Under the pieces are notes generated by a model, which was not told the DNA's origin, ran no database searches, and saw only the letters and a program-made list of their open reading frames with translations. Positions 1 through 9,670 of a stretch of DNA of 47,056 nucleotides are shown here, in pieces (the stretch's first letter is position 1; each line of letters begins with the position of its first letter). The position numbers were made by a program, and so were the translations under genes. The stretch is taken from NCBI GenBank assembly GCA_000416275.1, contig ASZJ01000155.1, forward strand, positions 1 to 47,056. Direction: 5' to 3'. Source of the DNA: Osedax symbiont Rs1 (lineage in GTDB: Bacteria > Pseudomonadota > Gammaproteobacteria > Pseudomonadales > Balneatricaceae).

Positions 1-147
1 CACAGCGAGCATTTTACTGTGATTGATACCTTCTAATATATAGAGCACTAACCTAAGTTAGTGGCGGAATGGACGGGACTCGAACCCGCGACCCCCTGCG
101 TGACAGGCAGGTATTCTAACCAACTGAACTACCACTCCACATGGTAT
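1..147. repeat. Direct repeat copy 1 (spacer + tRNA-Asp)
   Basis: This segment recurs almost unchanged at 293-440. Both copies hold the leader beginning CACAGCGAGCATTTTACTGT, the AGAGCACTAACCTAAGTTAG spacer, a full tRNA-Asp and the trailing ACATGGTAT. The only differences I see are small indels near positions 30-40. It may continue upstream, because the window begins inside it. It looks like a tandem tRNA-cluster duplication with tRNA-Val between the copies. Confidence 0.9.
62..138 (-). tRNA. tRNA-Asp (GTC)
   Basis: Read on the minus strand, this 77-nt gene begins GGAGTGGTAGTTCAGTTGG and ends with an encoded CCA. The D-arm (TTCAGTTGGTTAGAA), an anticodon loop with GTC inside CCTGTCACG, and the T-arm GGGTTCGAGTCCC are all canonical. 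It is the downstream member of a minus-strand cluster with tRNA-Val and a second tRNA-Asp, so the three are probably co-transcribed. Confidence 0.97.
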
Positions 148-184
148 GGCGAAATAAAAATTTTTATTTTTAAATCTGTACAAG

Positions 185-260
185 TGGTGGGAGTGGAGAG
201 GTTCGAACTCCCGACATTCGCCTTGTAAGGGCGACGCTCTCCCAGCTGAGCTACACTCCC
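185..260 (-). tRNA. tRNA-Val (TAC)
   Basis: On the minus strand this 76-nt gene begins GGGAGTGTAGCTCAGCTGGG. Its anticodon loop is CCTTACAAG (anticodon TAC), its T-loop GTTCGAA, and CCA is encoded. It lies between the two intact tRNA-Asp copies. Confidence 0.97.
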
Positions 261-292
261 ACTGTTTGTACTTGTTTTGCTCTTCAATAAAC

Positions 293-440
293 CACAGCGA
301 GCATTTTACTGTGATTGATACACCTTCTAAATATAGAGCACTAACCTAAGTTAGTGGCGGAATGGACGGGACTCGAACCCGCGACCCCCTGCGTGACAGG
401 CAGGTATTCTAACCAACTGAACTACCACTCCACATGGTAT
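293..440. repeat. Direct repeat copy 2 (spacer + tRNA-Asp)
   Basis: Second copy of the segment at 1-147, containing the second tRNA-Asp. The near-identity covers the non-coding leader as well as the tRNA, so this is a segmental duplication and not independent conservation of a tRNA. Confidence 0.9.
355..431 (-). tRNA. tRNA-Asp (GTC), second copy
   Basis: I see no difference from the tRNA-Asp at 62-138 over the 77-nt gene, including the encoded CCA. It is the promoter-proximal intact gene of the minus-strand cluster. Two damaged copies lie further upstream in the direction of transcription. Confidence 0.97.
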
Positions 441-453
441 AACAACTTAACTT

Positions 454-523
454 ACGGGTTATTGACCCGCGACCAACGCTTACGGTGACAGACAGTTATT
501 CTAACCAACTGAACGACCACTGG
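454..523 (-). pseudogene. Degenerate tRNA-Asp copy (partial)
   Basis: This stretch aligns with the tRNA-Asp genes and shares TTCTAACCAACTGAAC, GTGACAG and ACCCGCGACC with them, and it is followed by the same ACATGGTAT. The 3' acceptor strand and CCA are gone, the anticodon stem has substitutions, and the 5' acceptor is altered (ACCACTGG in place of ACCACTCC). The T-arm is CGGGT-TATTG-ACCCG, so its pairing survives although its loop sequence does not. It is unlikely to be a working tRNA. Confidence 0.8.
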
Positions 524-545
524 ACATGGTATATCTACTTCTATA

Positions 546-613
546 CGGGTTATTAACCCGCGACCAAAATTTAGAGCGACAATCAATTACTATAACTGAC
601 TACACTACTACTA
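546..613 (-). pseudogene. Highly decayed tRNA-Asp remnant
   Basis: A fourth and much more eroded copy. It keeps CGGGTTATTAACCCGCGACC, which nearly matches the altered T-arm of the copy at 454-523 (CGGGTTATTGACCCGCGACC) and differs from the intact genes. The rest (GCGAC, TATAACTGACTACACTAC) is recognisable only as a weak echo. The shared altered T-arm suggests copies 3 and 4 derive from one another. Confidence 0.6.
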
Positions 614-908
614 AAAATGGCTTTAAACTTCTAACAATTCGAAGCAAACCTTATCGCCTCAAACCGAGGTGCGAATTCTAATTACTTTTTGAGCGAAGTC
701 AAACCATTATCGTGTCTTTTACTGTTTTATTTACTTTTTTGGTATTTCTCGCCCTACTTCGGTCACTCTTTGATCAACACTGGGATATCCCAGCTAAATG
801 TCTCTTTATCACTAATTCCTAGACACTTTTAATTTGCATCTGTAACGGGACTCGCTATTCTTGTTATCTATACTTTTCAGCCCTGAATTCGGATAATATA
901 ATCAATTT
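614..908. other. Intergenic, no gene seen
   Basis: AT-rich spacer between the tRNA remnants and syd. It would hold the syd promoter: a TAATATAAT stretch lies at about 894-902, only a few bases before the syd start, so the real promoter may be further upstream. I see no other structure here. Confidence 0.4.
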
Positions 909-1538
909 ATGAGCATACAAAATAACAACCCTCCCGATCTTACGGTCAACGAGTCACTAGATATGTTTGTCAATGACTGGCTGTCTTTACATCGTATCCA
1001 GCAAAATGCTGAGTGCCTATCGATACCATTTGACGCTGCGTGGCCGTCTGTTTGCTACCACAGTATTGATAGCGCAGACAGTGGCTCTGTTTTCAATGAC
1101 GGTGACGCATGCTACTGGTCCCCCGTTAAACAGCATCAAAACCCGGCGCAGCAGGACATGTTCCACAGACTTGGAGATGCTTTAGGATTAGATATTCATC
1201 CAGATTTAGCCGCTTTTTACTCTCGATATTGGTCACAGCATTTAACAGCTACGACCCCCGATGGCGAGCTTGAGCTGATCCAAGTTTGGAACCAAGACGA
1301 CATGGAACGCTTGCGCAGCAATTTGTTAGGCCAGGCAATGGATAAGCGAAAAAGAAAGCAACCACTTTCATTTTTCTTTGCAGTAACCTCCCCAGAAGAT
1401 GGCATGCTCTGCGTTAATAACGACAGCGGTGAAGTCTGGTTTGAATTACCCGGTAAAAAACCGGTTCGTAAAATTGCCGACTCTCTACCTTTATTTCTTC
1501 AGTCATTGACGCCGGTTTTACAGGATCCGGATAATTAA
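909..1538 (+). CDS. syd: SecY-interacting protein Syd
   Basis: 209 residues, close to the family's usual length (about 180), with a slightly extended N-terminus. The C-terminal half carries the family pattern: an LxQVWNQDDMERLRSNLLGQ segment, then a KRKRKQP linker and a SGEVWFELPG strand. Syd is a soluble protein that binds cytoplasmic loops of the SecY translocon and is thought to monitor or dampen faulty SecY complexes. No strong Shine-Dalgarno precedes the ATG. The gene converges with the downstream Tag-like gene, with only four bases between the stop codons. Confidence 0.88.
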   Translation: MSIQNNNPPDLTVNESLDMFVNDWLSLHRIQQNAECLSIPFDAAWPSVCYHSIDSADSGSVFNDGDACYWSPVKQHQNPAQQDMFHRLGDALGLDIHPDLAAFYSRYWSQHLTATTPDGELELIQVWNQDDMERLRSNLLGQAMDKRKRKQPLSFFFAVTSPEDGMLCVNNDSGEVWFELPGKKPVRKIADSLPLFLQSLTPVLQDPDN

Positions 1539-1542
1539 CAAT

Positions 1543-2214
1543 TCACTCCCAGCCCACGGTATAAGCCAACAGCCTGCTAATGTGACTCAATGGCTCTCCA
1601 GATTCTGCATGCCATTGATTGAACACCCTCTGCGCTGTTGCTAAATCTTTTTTAGAGGTAGGCCTTTTCTCTACGATGCCCTGTGCTTTTAACCCAGCAA
1701 CTACTTCATCGGTCAGTATAAAGGTATCTTTGCCGATCAAACGCAGAAAACACGCCCCTGAATTCCCTCCCAAATGTGATCCCTGTTTTTTCAGCTCAGC
1801 CCATAAACCAGTAATATCCGCTACCGGCCACTGGCTAATATACTTGGCAAAACTGCCATGCTTTTCGATATATTCAGTCACCATAAAAGCATTTAATCGC
1901 GTCGATTTTATTTTCCCCCAGTGACGAATAATTTTTTCATTTTGCATCAATCCTTCAAGCTGGTCATCACTCATTAGCGCGACTTTATGCGGAGCGAAAT
2001 CAAAAAATGCTTTTTCAAACTCAGGCCATTTCGCATCCACTACAGAATGTTTAATTCCCGCTCGAAAAACCCGCCTCGATAAATTTGATAATATAAAACT
2101 ATCAGTCAGCTCACTGAGTTCTTGTTCTGAGCGCACCAGCTCATATCGTGACTCAAGTCTTTCAATCCCAACCCGCTCTACCACATGCTGATACATCCAT
2201 TGATAACTTTTCAT
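1543..2214 (-). CDS. DNA-3-methyladenine glycosylase I-like protein
   Basis: 223 residues resembling the Tag family (PF03352, HhH-GPD-like fold) of base-excision DNA glycosylases, which remove 3-methyladenine. The segments FRAGIKHSVVDAKWPEFEKAF, MQNEKIIRHWGKI and LGGNSGACFLRLIGKD follow the family order. It differs from E. coli Tag: the zinc-binding N-terminal cysteine and the C-terminal cysteine cluster are absent, so it belongs to the divergent, longer Tag-like subgroup. Its substrate range cannot be read from the sequence. It is transcribed towards syd and is probably monocistronic. Confidence 0.75.
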   Translation of the reverse strand: MKSYQWMYQHVVERVGIERLESRYELVRSEQELSELTDSFILSNLSRRVFRAGIKHSVVDAKWPEFEKAFFDFAPHKVALMSDDQLEGLMQNEKIIRHWGKIKSTRLNAFMVTEYIEKHGSFAKYISQWPVADITGLWAELKKQGSHLGGNSGACFLRLIGKDTFILTDEVVAGLKAQGIVEKRPTSKKDLATAQRVFNQWHAESGEPLSHISRLLAYTVGWE

Positions 2215-2477
2215 TCACACCTCAGTCTGGCATTTTTCACTATTTCACAAAAACAGATTAACAACTAGCACTTAGCCACCAACCAACAACAAACACTAAA
2301 ATAAACGCCGCAAACAATAATTATCACTGCAAGGTGCAATACAGCAGGAAATTATCACGGCAACTTTGCTAAAACAGCATTATTTACTGTTTAAAGCGTT
2401 AATATAAGTAAGTATGATGCAGAAAAAATACATACTTTACAAAATTTTCTTTAAAATTCATTCACATGGACAAAGTA

Positions 2478-3707
2478 ATGCGCCTCATCAAGAAATCCAA
2501 AAAACTCAGCAATGTTTGCTACGACATCCGCGGACCGGTTTTACAAGAGGCCAAACGCCTGGAAGATGAAGGCGCCACCATCATTAAATTAAATATTGGC
2601 AACCCAGCACCTTTTGGCTTTAGCGCCCCAGAGGAAATAATTCAAGATGTGATTCATAATCTGCCATCTGCACAGGGATACTGCGATGCTAAAGGGCTAT
2701 TTTCTGCGCGCAAAGCTATTATGCAAGAATGCCAAAAAATAGGCATTGAAAATGTGGATGCCGAAGACATTTACATAGGCAACGGTGTTTCAGAATTAAT
2801 CGTGATGACCATGCAAGGCTTGTTAGACAATGGTGACGAAATGCTAATTCCGGCACCAGACTACCCTCTATGGACAGCTGCTGTAAGCCTAGCGGGCGGA
2901 AAACCTATCCATTATCAGTGTGACGAAGATCGAGATTGGCATCCAAATATTGAACATATGCGCAGCTCAATTACCGACAAGACCAAAGGGATTGTGATCA
3001 TTAACCCGAACAACCCAACGGGAGCCGTTTATCCCGACACTGTTTTACTGCAAATAATCGAGCTCGCTAGAGAGTTTAATTTGTGTCTCTTTGCCGATGA
3101 GATCTACGATAAGATCATTTACGATCAGGCAATACACACGCCCTTAGCCTCTTTGTGTAACGACATTCTATGTCTTAGCTTTAACGGACTCTCTAAATCT
3201 TATCGAGTCGCCGGCTTTAGAAGCGGCTGGCTAATTATTAGCGGCGCAAAAGATCAGGCTAAGGATTATATAGAGGGCCTAGACATGTTATCGAATATGC
3301 GTCTGTGCGCTAACGTCCCCTCACAACACGCTATTCAAACCGCATTAGGTGGCTACCAAAGCATCAATGAACTAACTGCACCAGAAGGCCGTCTATACCA
3401 GCAGCGAGCTATAGCCCACAAACTTCTCTGCGCGATTCCCGGTGTCAGTTGCACTTTTCCACAGGGCGCTCTATATTTATTCCCCAAGCTGGACCCTAGC
3501 GTTTACCCTATTGAGAACGATGAGAAATTCGCCTTTGACTTACTAGTCAAGCATCATGTTTTGATCGTGCAGGGAACCGGTTTTAATATACGCGACAATC
3601 AACATTTTCGGGTGGTATTTTTGCCGCAAGAAGATCAACTTATAGAGGCAATCAATCGTATTGCCTTGTATTTAGAAGAGTATAGAAATACTCACCAAGC
3701 AGGTTAA
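2478..3707 (+). CDS. alaA: Alanine transaminase AlaA (PLP-dependent)
   Basis: 409 residues from this start, a class I/II aminotransferase very similar to E. coli AlaA (YfbQ), which makes alanine from pyruvate and glutamate. Family hallmarks are NVCYDIRGPVLQEAKRLE near the N-terminus, NIGNPAPFGF, IGNGVSELI, the NPNNPTGAVY motif, and the PLP lysine in GLSKSYRVAGFR at about residue 240. An in-frame ATG four codons upstream at 2466 is possible. I chose 2478 because it aligns with the E. coli start and has GGA eight bases upstream. In E. coli alaA is Lrp-regulated; an lrp gene lies about 8 kb downstream here. Confidence 0.9.
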   Translation: MRLIKKSKKLSNVCYDIRGPVLQEAKRLEDEGATIIKLNIGNPAPFGFSAPEEIIQDVIHNLPSAQGYCDAKGLFSARKAIMQECQKIGIENVDAEDIYIGNGVSELIVMTMQGLLDNGDEMLIPAPDYPLWTAAVSLAGGKPIHYQCDEDRDWHPNIEHMRSSITDKTKGIVIINPNNPTGAVYPDTVLLQIIELAREFNLCLFADEIYDKIIYDQAIHTPLASLCNDILCLSFNGLSKSYRVAGFRSGWLIISGAKDQAKDYIEGLDMLSNMRLCANVPSQHAIQTALGGYQSINELTAPEGRLYQQRAIAHKLLCAIPGVSCTFPQGALYLFPKLDPSVYPIENDEKFAFDLLVKHHVLIVQGTGFNIRDNQHFRVVFLPQEDQLIEAINRIALYLEEYRNTHQAG

Positions 3708-3761
3708 AGGCTTTCAAACCTCTACCGCTAAATCTAACTGCCCGCTTAGCGAGCTATTGCT

Positions 3762-3801
3762 GTGGAGCTCAGCATAATCACTAGATTACGCTGAGTTCCA
3801 C
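3762..3801. terminator. Hairpin between convergent alaA and ygiQ
   Basis: GTGGAGCTCAGCATAATC pairs with GATTACGCTGAGTTCCAC over 18 positions with one G-U-type and one A-C mismatch, leaving a loop of about four bases. It sits between two convergent stop codons, a position typical of a bidirectional terminator, but there is no T-tract on either side. Confidence 0.5.
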
Positions 3802-3827
3802 ACGGCAGCCACAGATTCAGGACCATA

Positions 3828-6095
3828 TCAACTGCGCTTGATAGACTTCTTACGAGTACTTTTCTTAGGACTGCTTTTCTTGCGAGCCGAAGCGGCAGCA
3901 GCGGCGCGTGCAATCACTTTACCACCAGCACCTTTAACCTTACTTTTAGCCGCTTGATTCTCTGACTGGCTGCCGGCACTGGCTTTAGCAGCAACACTGG
4001 CTTTTTCTGTCAGCTTAGATTTTTGCACATATTTATAGCCATTTTTCTTTTCAGCTGCAGGCACTAACTGCCAATCGGCTGTACCTATTAAATCATCGCG
4101 CCCCATGTCAGTCAGCACGGTCCGCAACCTATCCCAGTTATCCTCATCGTGATAACGCAACAGCGCCTTTTGCGAACGCCTCTGCTCATACTCTCTAGGG
4201 ACATAGAGTTTTTCGCTCTTATAAGTGACTTTTTTCAGCGGATTTCGACCAGAGTGATACATCGCTGTCGCCAGCGACATCGGTGATGGATAAAAAGTCT
4301 GTACTTGATCTACTCTGAATTTGTTTTTCTTCAACCACAGCGACAAGTTCAACATGTCGTCATCTTCACAACCAGGGTGCGCCGCGATAAAGTAGGGAAT
4401 CAAATACTGCTTTTTACCCGCCTCTTTCGAGTACTTATCGAACATCCGCTTAAACTTGTCGTAGGTCCCCATGCCCGGTTTCATCATTTTGTTCAATGTT
4501 TGTTCTTCACTGTGCTCAGGCGCTATTTTTAGATACCCTCCCACATGATGTGTCACCAACTCTTTTACATACTCAGGATCTTCCACTGCTAAGTCGTAAC
4601 GCAATCCTGAGGCAATCGCTATTTTGTGCACCCCTTTAATCTGTCGAGCTTCTCTATACAACTGTGTCGTTTCACTGTGATCAGTCTTTAGGTTTTTACA
4701 AATAACTGGATACACACAGGAGAGCTTACGACATGAAGATTGAATCTCATCACTGACACAATTCAAGTGATACATGTTGGAAGTTGGTCCACCTAAATCC
4801 GAAATCATGCCGGTAAAACCTGGAACTTTATCGCGAATTTCTTCTATTTCTTTAAGAACAGAGGATCTCGAGCGACTTTGAATCACTCGCCCTTCATGCT
4901 CAGTGATCGAGCAGAAAGTACAACCACCAAAACAGCCGCGCATAATATTGACTGAAAAACGAATCATATCGTAGGCGGGAATTTTACGACTTCCATAGGA
5001 TGGATGAGGAATCCGCTGGTAAGGCAGGCCGAACACTGCATCCATTTCTTTTGTGGTCAGAGGAATCGGGGGTGGGTTTGCCCAAATTTCTTTGGTCCCA
5101 TGGCGCTGTACTAGCGCCTTTGCATTGTGCGGATTGGACTCTAAGTGCAAAACTCTTGAAGCATGAGCGTAGAGCGCAGAATCTTTAGATACTTTTTCAA
5201 AGGATGGCAAGCGTATATAGGTGCTATCTTTATCTAAGCGCTGCTTGCCTTTCAAAGGCTCGGGGATAATACGAATCGGCACGGTCTCTATCTCGCCGCT
5301 CTCTACTTTAGAAGAAGCACATTTTTCTTTATCTTCAATATATTGATAAGGATTTGGCAACTCTTCGACATTACTGGACCAATCTATTCTAGATGAGTCA
5401 ATTTCGATATAACCGCTAGGTAGCACATCACGCAACACCACAGTGCCACGTAAATCAGTGATGTCTTTTATATCAACGCCTTCCGCTAAAGCATGAGTGA
5501 CGTCAACGATTGCTCGCTCCGCATTGCCATACAGTAAAATATCGGCCCCTGAATCAATTAACACTGAGCGCCGAACTTTATTACTCCAGTAATCATACTG
5601 GGCAATTCGTCTTAAACTCGCCTCTATTCCACCAATAACAATCGGCACTTCATGGTAGAGTTCACGACAGCGCTGTGAATAGACAATCACCGCTCTATCC
5701 GGCCGCTTCCCCTCGGCGCCATCAATGGTATAAGCATCATCGTGCCGAACTTTTAGATCGGCAGTATATCTGTTGATCATTGAGTCCATGTTGCCCGCGG
5801 TAATCCCAAAATATAAATTCGGTTTACCTAAGGCGGCGAAATCATCGGTACTTTGCCAATCAGGCTGCGAGATAATACCCACTCTAAATCCCTGCGCTTC
5901 AAGTGCACGGCCCATTACCGCCATCCCAAAACTTGGATGGTCGATATAGGCATCTCCGGAGACGATTATGACGTCACAGCTATCCCAACCCAGTAAATCC
6001 ATCTCCTGGCGAGTTGTCGGTAAAAAGCTGGCGGTGCCGAAACACTCAGCCCAATGCGGTTCTTTCGCAAACAGGTATTCTGCAGTTCTGATCAT
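3828..6095 (-). CDS. ygiQ: YgiQ family radical SAM protein
   Basis: 755 residues, the usual size for the YgiQ (UPF0313) family. The radical-SAM cluster motif [16 protein letters not shown] lies near residues 386-395. Upstream are the family's B12-binding-like N-terminal segment ([17 protein letters not shown]) and [19 protein letters not shown]. Downstream are [11 protein letters not shown] and the [20 protein letters not shown] segment. The last ~60 residues are a low-complexity Lys/Ala/Ser tail, basic and probably disordered. The exact reaction is unknown. It is divergent from modA. Confidence 0.9.
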   Translation of the reverse strand: MIRTAEYLFAKEPHWAECFGTASFLPTTRQEMDLLGWDSCDVIIVSGDAYIDHPSFGMAVMGRALEAQGFRVGIISQPDWQSTDDFAALGKPNLYFGITAGNMDSMINRYTADLKVRHDDAYTIDGAEGKRPDRAVIVYSQRCRELYHEVPIVIGGIEASLRRIAQYDYWSNKVRRSVLIDSGADILLYGNAERAIVDVTHALAEGVDIKDITDLRGTVVLRDVLPSGYIEIDSSRIDWSSNVEELPNPYQYIEDKEKCASSKVESGEIETVPIRIIPEPLKGKQRLDKDSTYIRLPSFEKVSKDSALYAHASRVLHLESNPHNAKALVQRHGTKEIWANPPPIPLTTKEMDAVFGLPYQRIPHPSYGSRKIPAYDMIRFSVNIMRGCFGGCTFCSITEHEGRVIQSRSRSSVLKEIEEIRDKVPGFTGMISDLGGPTSNMYHLNCVSDEIQSSCRKLSCVYPVICKNLKTDHSETTQLYREARQIKGVHKIAIASGLRYDLAVEDPEYVKELVTHHVGGYLKIAPEHSEEQTLNKMMKPGMGTYDKFKRMFDKYSKEAGKKQYLIPYFIAAHPGCEDDDMLNLSLWLKKNKFRVDQVQTFYPSPMSLATAMYHSGRNPLKKVTYKSEKLYVPREYEQRRSQKALLRYHDEDNWDRLRTVLTDMGRDDLIGTADWQLVPAAEKKNGYKYVQKSKLTEKASVAAKASAGSQSENQAAKSKVKGAGGKVIARAAAAASARKKSSPKKSTRKKSIKRS

Positions 6096-6396
6096 TAAAA
6101 TTACACAATTAATTTAGCATTTGATATGTCTACCCAATGTTGCCGGTAGCACATTTGACAGGGTTGTTAAGTAACAGTAAATGATACTAACAACGAACGA
6201 CTTCGATAATCCCCTATTATCTCAGAAATGCCGACAAATTCATATCGCTTTCAAATATTAACTTTTACGCAACTAGCCACGCACTTTGCGACACTTTACT
6301 GCTACAATCTGCACTAAAGGTATTGTGGCTGACCTGCAAATCAGGCGATCCCCGACGCCCCTCATCAGACAACATTGAGAAGCGCTGACTTGAACT
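6096..6396. other. Divergent intergenic region ygiQ / modA
   Basis: 301 bases between divergent genes, so it should carry both promoters. I looked for a ModE operator and for the Moco riboswitch core and recognised neither. A small hairpin (CCTG-CAAAT-CAGG at about 6332-6345) lies in the modA leader. Nothing else stands out. Confidence 0.4.
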
Positions 6397-7230
6397 ATGA
6401 CATCTCTCCCAAGACTATCAGTAACACTCAGTTTTTTAAGCAGTTTACTCACTTCGCAATTTAGTTACGCCAAGCCGGTGATTGTCTATGCTGCCGCCTC
6501 TTTAACCCAATCAATCAATCAAATTAGCGCTATTTATGAACGGCAAACCCAGCGACAAGTAATCAGTGTCTTCGCCGCTTCATCAACTTTAGCAAGACAG
6601 ATAGCCCACGGCGCCCCCGCTGATATTTTTATCAGTGCCAATCAAAAATGGATGCAATATTTATTAGCTGAAGACAGAGTCTCAGCCTCGACACTAACAC
6701 CATTACTAGAGAATCAATTGGTACTTGCCGCACCTAGCAGCAGTCAAATACCAGCCGACGACAGCCGATCAGCTGCGACGATCAACCTTGCAGAACTCCT
6801 CCAAAACAACCGCTTAGCGACCGGTGACACCAGCCATGTTCCGATCGGCATTTATGCCGAACAAGCTTTACAATCTATAGGCCAATGGGATTCTGTCAAA
6901 AGTAAGCTAGCACTAACCGGCAACTCTCGCAGCGCACTGCTGTTTATCGAACGAGCGACCGTTCCGATCGGCATAGTTTACAAAACCGACGCATTATCAT
7001 CGTCTAAAGTGAAGATAGTCGCCAGCTTCTCAGCCGCCAGCCACGATCGCATTCAATACCCGATCGCATTAGTCAAACACCCAAGCAGCGTTATTGGTCA
7101 GCCTTTAAAAGCGCAATCGCTCTCAGCTGGTCAATCACCCGCCGCTGCTTTTTATGATTTTTTACAATCGGACTCCGCCGGCAAAATTTTTCGACAGCAT
7201 GGATTTTTGACTTTAGACAATGCTAACTGA
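6397..7230 (+). CDS. modA: Molybdate ABC transporter, substrate-binding protein
   Basis: 277 residues. An N-terminal Sec signal of about 25 residues (LSVTLSFLSSLLTSQFSYA) leads into the mature start KPVIVYAAASLTQS, the typical ModA opening whose AAASL segment lines the oxyanion pocket. GAPADIFISANQKWM and the VPIGIYAEQAL / VPIGIVYKTDA pair are further family features. The protein captures molybdate or tungstate in the periplasm and delivers it to ModB. It overlaps modB by 11 bases, indicating one operon with modBC. Confidence 0.92.
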   Translation: MTSLPRLSVTLSFLSSLLTSQFSYAKPVIVYAAASLTQSINQISAIYERQTQRQVISVFAASSTLARQIAHGAPADIFISANQKWMQYLLAEDRVSASTLTPLLENQLVLAAPSSSQIPADDSRSAATINLAELLQNNRLATGDTSHVPIGIYAEQALQSIGQWDSVKSKLALTGNSRSALLFIERATVPIGIVYKTDALSSSKVKIVASFSAASHDRIQYPIALVKHPSSVIGQPLKAQSLSAGQSPAAAFYDFLQSDSAGKIFRQHGFLTLDNAN

Positions 7231-7909
7231 TTTCGAGATACAGGCAATTTCGCTCAGTCTAAAAGTGGCGGTAAGCTCAGTCACTTTTAGCCTGCCATTG
7301 GCTTTATTTTTTGCCTGGCTACTTGCCAGAAGTCGCTTTATTGGCAAGCCTATTCTAGATGCAATTATTCATTTACCGCTGGTTTTGCCACCGGTGGTGA
7401 TTGGCTACTTATTATTGATTAGCTTCTCCTCGACCGGGTTTATCGGTATTTTTTTAAAACAAAACTTAAACATTGATATTAGCTTTAGCTGGCAGGGTGC
7501 AGCGCTGGCCAGCGCTATTGTTTCTTTTCCTCTGATGGTGAGGGCCATTAGACAAAGCTTAGAAGCTGTAGATTACAAACTCGAACAAGCGGCTAGCACT
7601 TTAGGAGCCAGCAAGGTAAAAGTATTTATCACTATTACTTTACCACTGATCAGTCCAGGTATTTTAAGCGCTGTAATCTTAGGTTTTGCTCGCAGCTTAG
7701 GGGAGTTCGGCGCTACTATCACTTTTGTATCCAACATTCCCGAAGCCACACGCACCATTCCTTTAGCCATGTATAGCTTTATCCAAACCCCAGGCGCGGA
7801 GATGCAGGCATTGCGACTGTGTATTTTAGCCATTACTATTGCACTGGTAGCGCTCATTGCCTCCTACTGGCTAGAAAACAAACTGCGACCCGCCAGCGGC
7901 AGGAGTTAA
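7220..7909 (+). CDS. modB: Molybdate ABC transporter permease
   Basis: 229 residues with about five transmembrane segments. The permease EAA-type loop is visible as EQAASTLGASKVKVFITITLPLISPGI, around residues 122-145, where ModC docks. ARSLGEFGATITFVSNIP is the characteristic ModB segment. It starts inside the end of modA and ends six bases before modC, so the three are translationally linked. Confidence 0.93.
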   Translation: MLTDFEIQAISLSLKVAVSSVTFSLPLALFFAWLLARSRFIGKPILDAIIHLPLVLPPVVIGYLLLISFSSTGFIGIFLKQNLNIDISFSWQGAALASAIVSFPLMVRAIRQSLEAVDYKLEQAASTLGASKVKVFITITLPLISPGILSAVILGFARSLGEFGATITFVSNIPEATRTIPLAMYSFIQTPGAEMQALRLCILAITIALVALIASYWLENKLRPASGRS

Positions 7910-7914
7910 TTGGG

Positions 7915-9006
7915 ATGCATTTAAAAATAACTAAAACTCTCAATCAGTACACCTTTTCTCTGGATACACGAATATCAGATACTGGCATCAGTGTTATATT
8001 TGGTCGTTCAGGATCAGGCAAAACCACCTTGATCAATATGATTGCAGGGATCAGCCAACCCGATGCCGGGTTTATAAAAACCAGTGCTGGATGCTTCTTT
8101 GACTCAGCGCTTGGCATAAATCTGCCAGTGCACAAAAGAGGCGTCGGCTACGTGTTTCAACAGTCGCGATTATTCCCCCATTTTAGCGTGTTGAAAAATT
8201 TAAAATATGGCTATGCTGCACACTTAGACCCCGATCGAGAATTTTTCCAGCAAATAGTCCAGCTACTAGACATCCCAAACCTACTCAAGCTCTATCCAAA
8301 CCAGCTATCTGGTGGAGAAATGCAGCGCGTAGCCATCGGCAGAGCCTTATTGTGCAGACCAAAAATACTGTTGATGGACGAACCACTTGCATCTTTAGAT
8401 TTACCGCGCAAGGGCGAGCTACTCCCCTACTTAGCAAAGCTCAACAAACAGCTCAAGTTACCCATTCTCTACGTCACTCACTCACTAGATGAAGTACTTT
8501 TTCTCGCCGACGAAATATTATTATTAGAGCGAGGCAAGCTGGTTTTACAGGGAGAGCTAGAAGCGGTGTGGAATGATAAACTGATCTTGCCATGGCTTAA
8601 TAACAACCAACCTTCCGCAATATTGCACAGCCAAATAACCGCACATCACCCACGCTATTCCCTCACCGCACTGGCGGTCAATGAACAGCAAGTATTTTGG
8701 GTAAACAAACTCAACTTACCGCTCGGCGAAAGCATTCGAATTAGAGTGTTTGCAAAAGACATATCACTGACACTGCGCAAAGCACCCAGCAGTGAAACCA
8801 GTATTCGCAATATATTCAAAGTAATAATTATCGATATCATTAAGGAGCCACAAAATGTCCGAGTTAAACTGGCCATAGGAGACAACATTTTATGGGCCGA
8901 GATAACACTATGGGCTTTTGAAGATTTGAAATTAGCACTCAAGCAAGTGGTCTACGCCCAGGTAAAAAGCATCAGCGTCAACAATCGTGACTGGGCGACT
9001 CATTAA
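7915..9006 (+). CDS. modC: Molybdate ABC transporter ATP-binding protein
   Basis: 363 residues. The ATG at 7915 is chosen because AGGAG lies about ten bases upstream, although the frame stays open further back into modB. Walker A is GRSGSGKTTL, the signature is LSGGEMQRVAIGRALL, and Walker B is ILLMDEP followed by ASLD, with the switch histidine in VTHSLDE. The C-terminal ~130 residues contain the molybdate-sensing TOBE-like domain typical of ModC. It powers import by ModAB. No modE regulator is adjacent. Confidence 0.93.
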   Translation: MHLKITKTLNQYTFSLDTRISDTGISVIFGRSGSGKTTLINMIAGISQPDAGFIKTSAGCFFDSALGINLPVHKRGVGYVFQQSRLFPHFSVLKNLKYGYAAHLDPDREFFQQIVQLLDIPNLLKLYPNQLSGGEMQRVAIGRALLCRPKILLMDEPLASLDLPRKGELLPYLAKLNKQLKLPILYVTHSLDEVLFLADEILLLERGKLVLQGELEAVWNDKLILPWLNNNQPSAILHSQITAHHPRYSLTALAVNEQQVFWVNKLNLPLGESIRIRVFAKDISLTLRKAPSSETSIRNIFKVIIIDIIKEPQNVRVKLAIGDNILWAEITLWAFEDLKLALKQVVYAQVKSISVNNRDWATH

Positions 9007-9121
9007 TTAGCTCTCATCGAGAGACAGACATCAACTGCAGCCCCTTCGACACAAACCTATTGTAAGATGAAAATATAGAATATAGGCCAGTAGAGCTGAC
9101 CTATACAACGGCTATAACCGC

Positions 9122-9637
9122 CTAGCGCCAGCGACGCTGACTGCGATTAGAAACACCCGCCATTTTCACCAGCCCCGCTCTGGTGTGCGCATGACAGACT
9201 GCTATGGCTAATGCATCCGCCGCATCTTCCTGCGGTAGACCTGGCAGTTTTAAAAGTCGCGCAATCATATGCTGCACTTGGGCTTTGTCGGCACCACCAT
9301 TACCTACCACCGCCTGCTTAACTTTCCTCGCTGCATACTCATAGACGTCCAGAGTCTGCTGAGTGGCCGCAACTATGGCCGCTCCCCTAGCCTGACCTAA
9401 CTTCAGGGCCGAATCGGCATTTTTAGCCATAAAAACTTGCTCGATAGCAAATTCCTGCGGGGAATACATTTCAATCACCTCAGTTACACCGGCAAAAACT
9501 TGATTCAATCTATCCGCCAAATCGCCATCTTTCATACGAATACAACCGCTCGCTATGTATTCATTTTTTCCACCAACAGTATTAATGACACCGTACCCAG
9601 TTATTCTCGAACCTGGATCTATCCCCAAAATAATCAT
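9122..9637 (-). CDS. ruvC: Crossover junction endodeoxyribonuclease RuvC
   Basis: 171 residues, the normal length. The four catalytic acidic residues fall exactly where the E. coli enzyme has them: Asp7 (GIDPGSR), Glu66 (AIEQVF), Asp138 and Asp141 (EDAADALA). It resolves Holliday junctions together with RuvAB. Here ruvC is not followed by ruvAB but stands just downstream of alr on the same strand with 33 bases between, so ruvAB must be elsewhere. Confidence 0.96.
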   Translation of the reverse strand: MIILGIDPGSRITGYGVINTVGGKNEYIASGCIRMKDGDLADRLNQVFAGVTEVIEMYSPQEFAIEQVFMAKNADSALKLGQARGAAIVAATQQTLDVYEYAARKVKQAVVGNGGADKAQVQHMIARLLKLPGLPQEDAADALAIAVCHAHTRAGLVKMAGVSNRSQRRWR

Positions 9638-9670
9638 TGAACACTGTACTCATTCAGCAGTGCTGGCAAC

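Noticed and set aside
4305-5188. Open frames on the plus strand within ygiQ
   Set aside because: They are antisense to a strongly conserved radical SAM gene and encode nothing recognisable.
6330-6396. Moco riboswitch or ModE operator before modA
   Set aside because: The leader has a small CCTG/CAGG hairpin only. Neither the conserved Moco riboswitch core nor the ModE inverted repeat was found.
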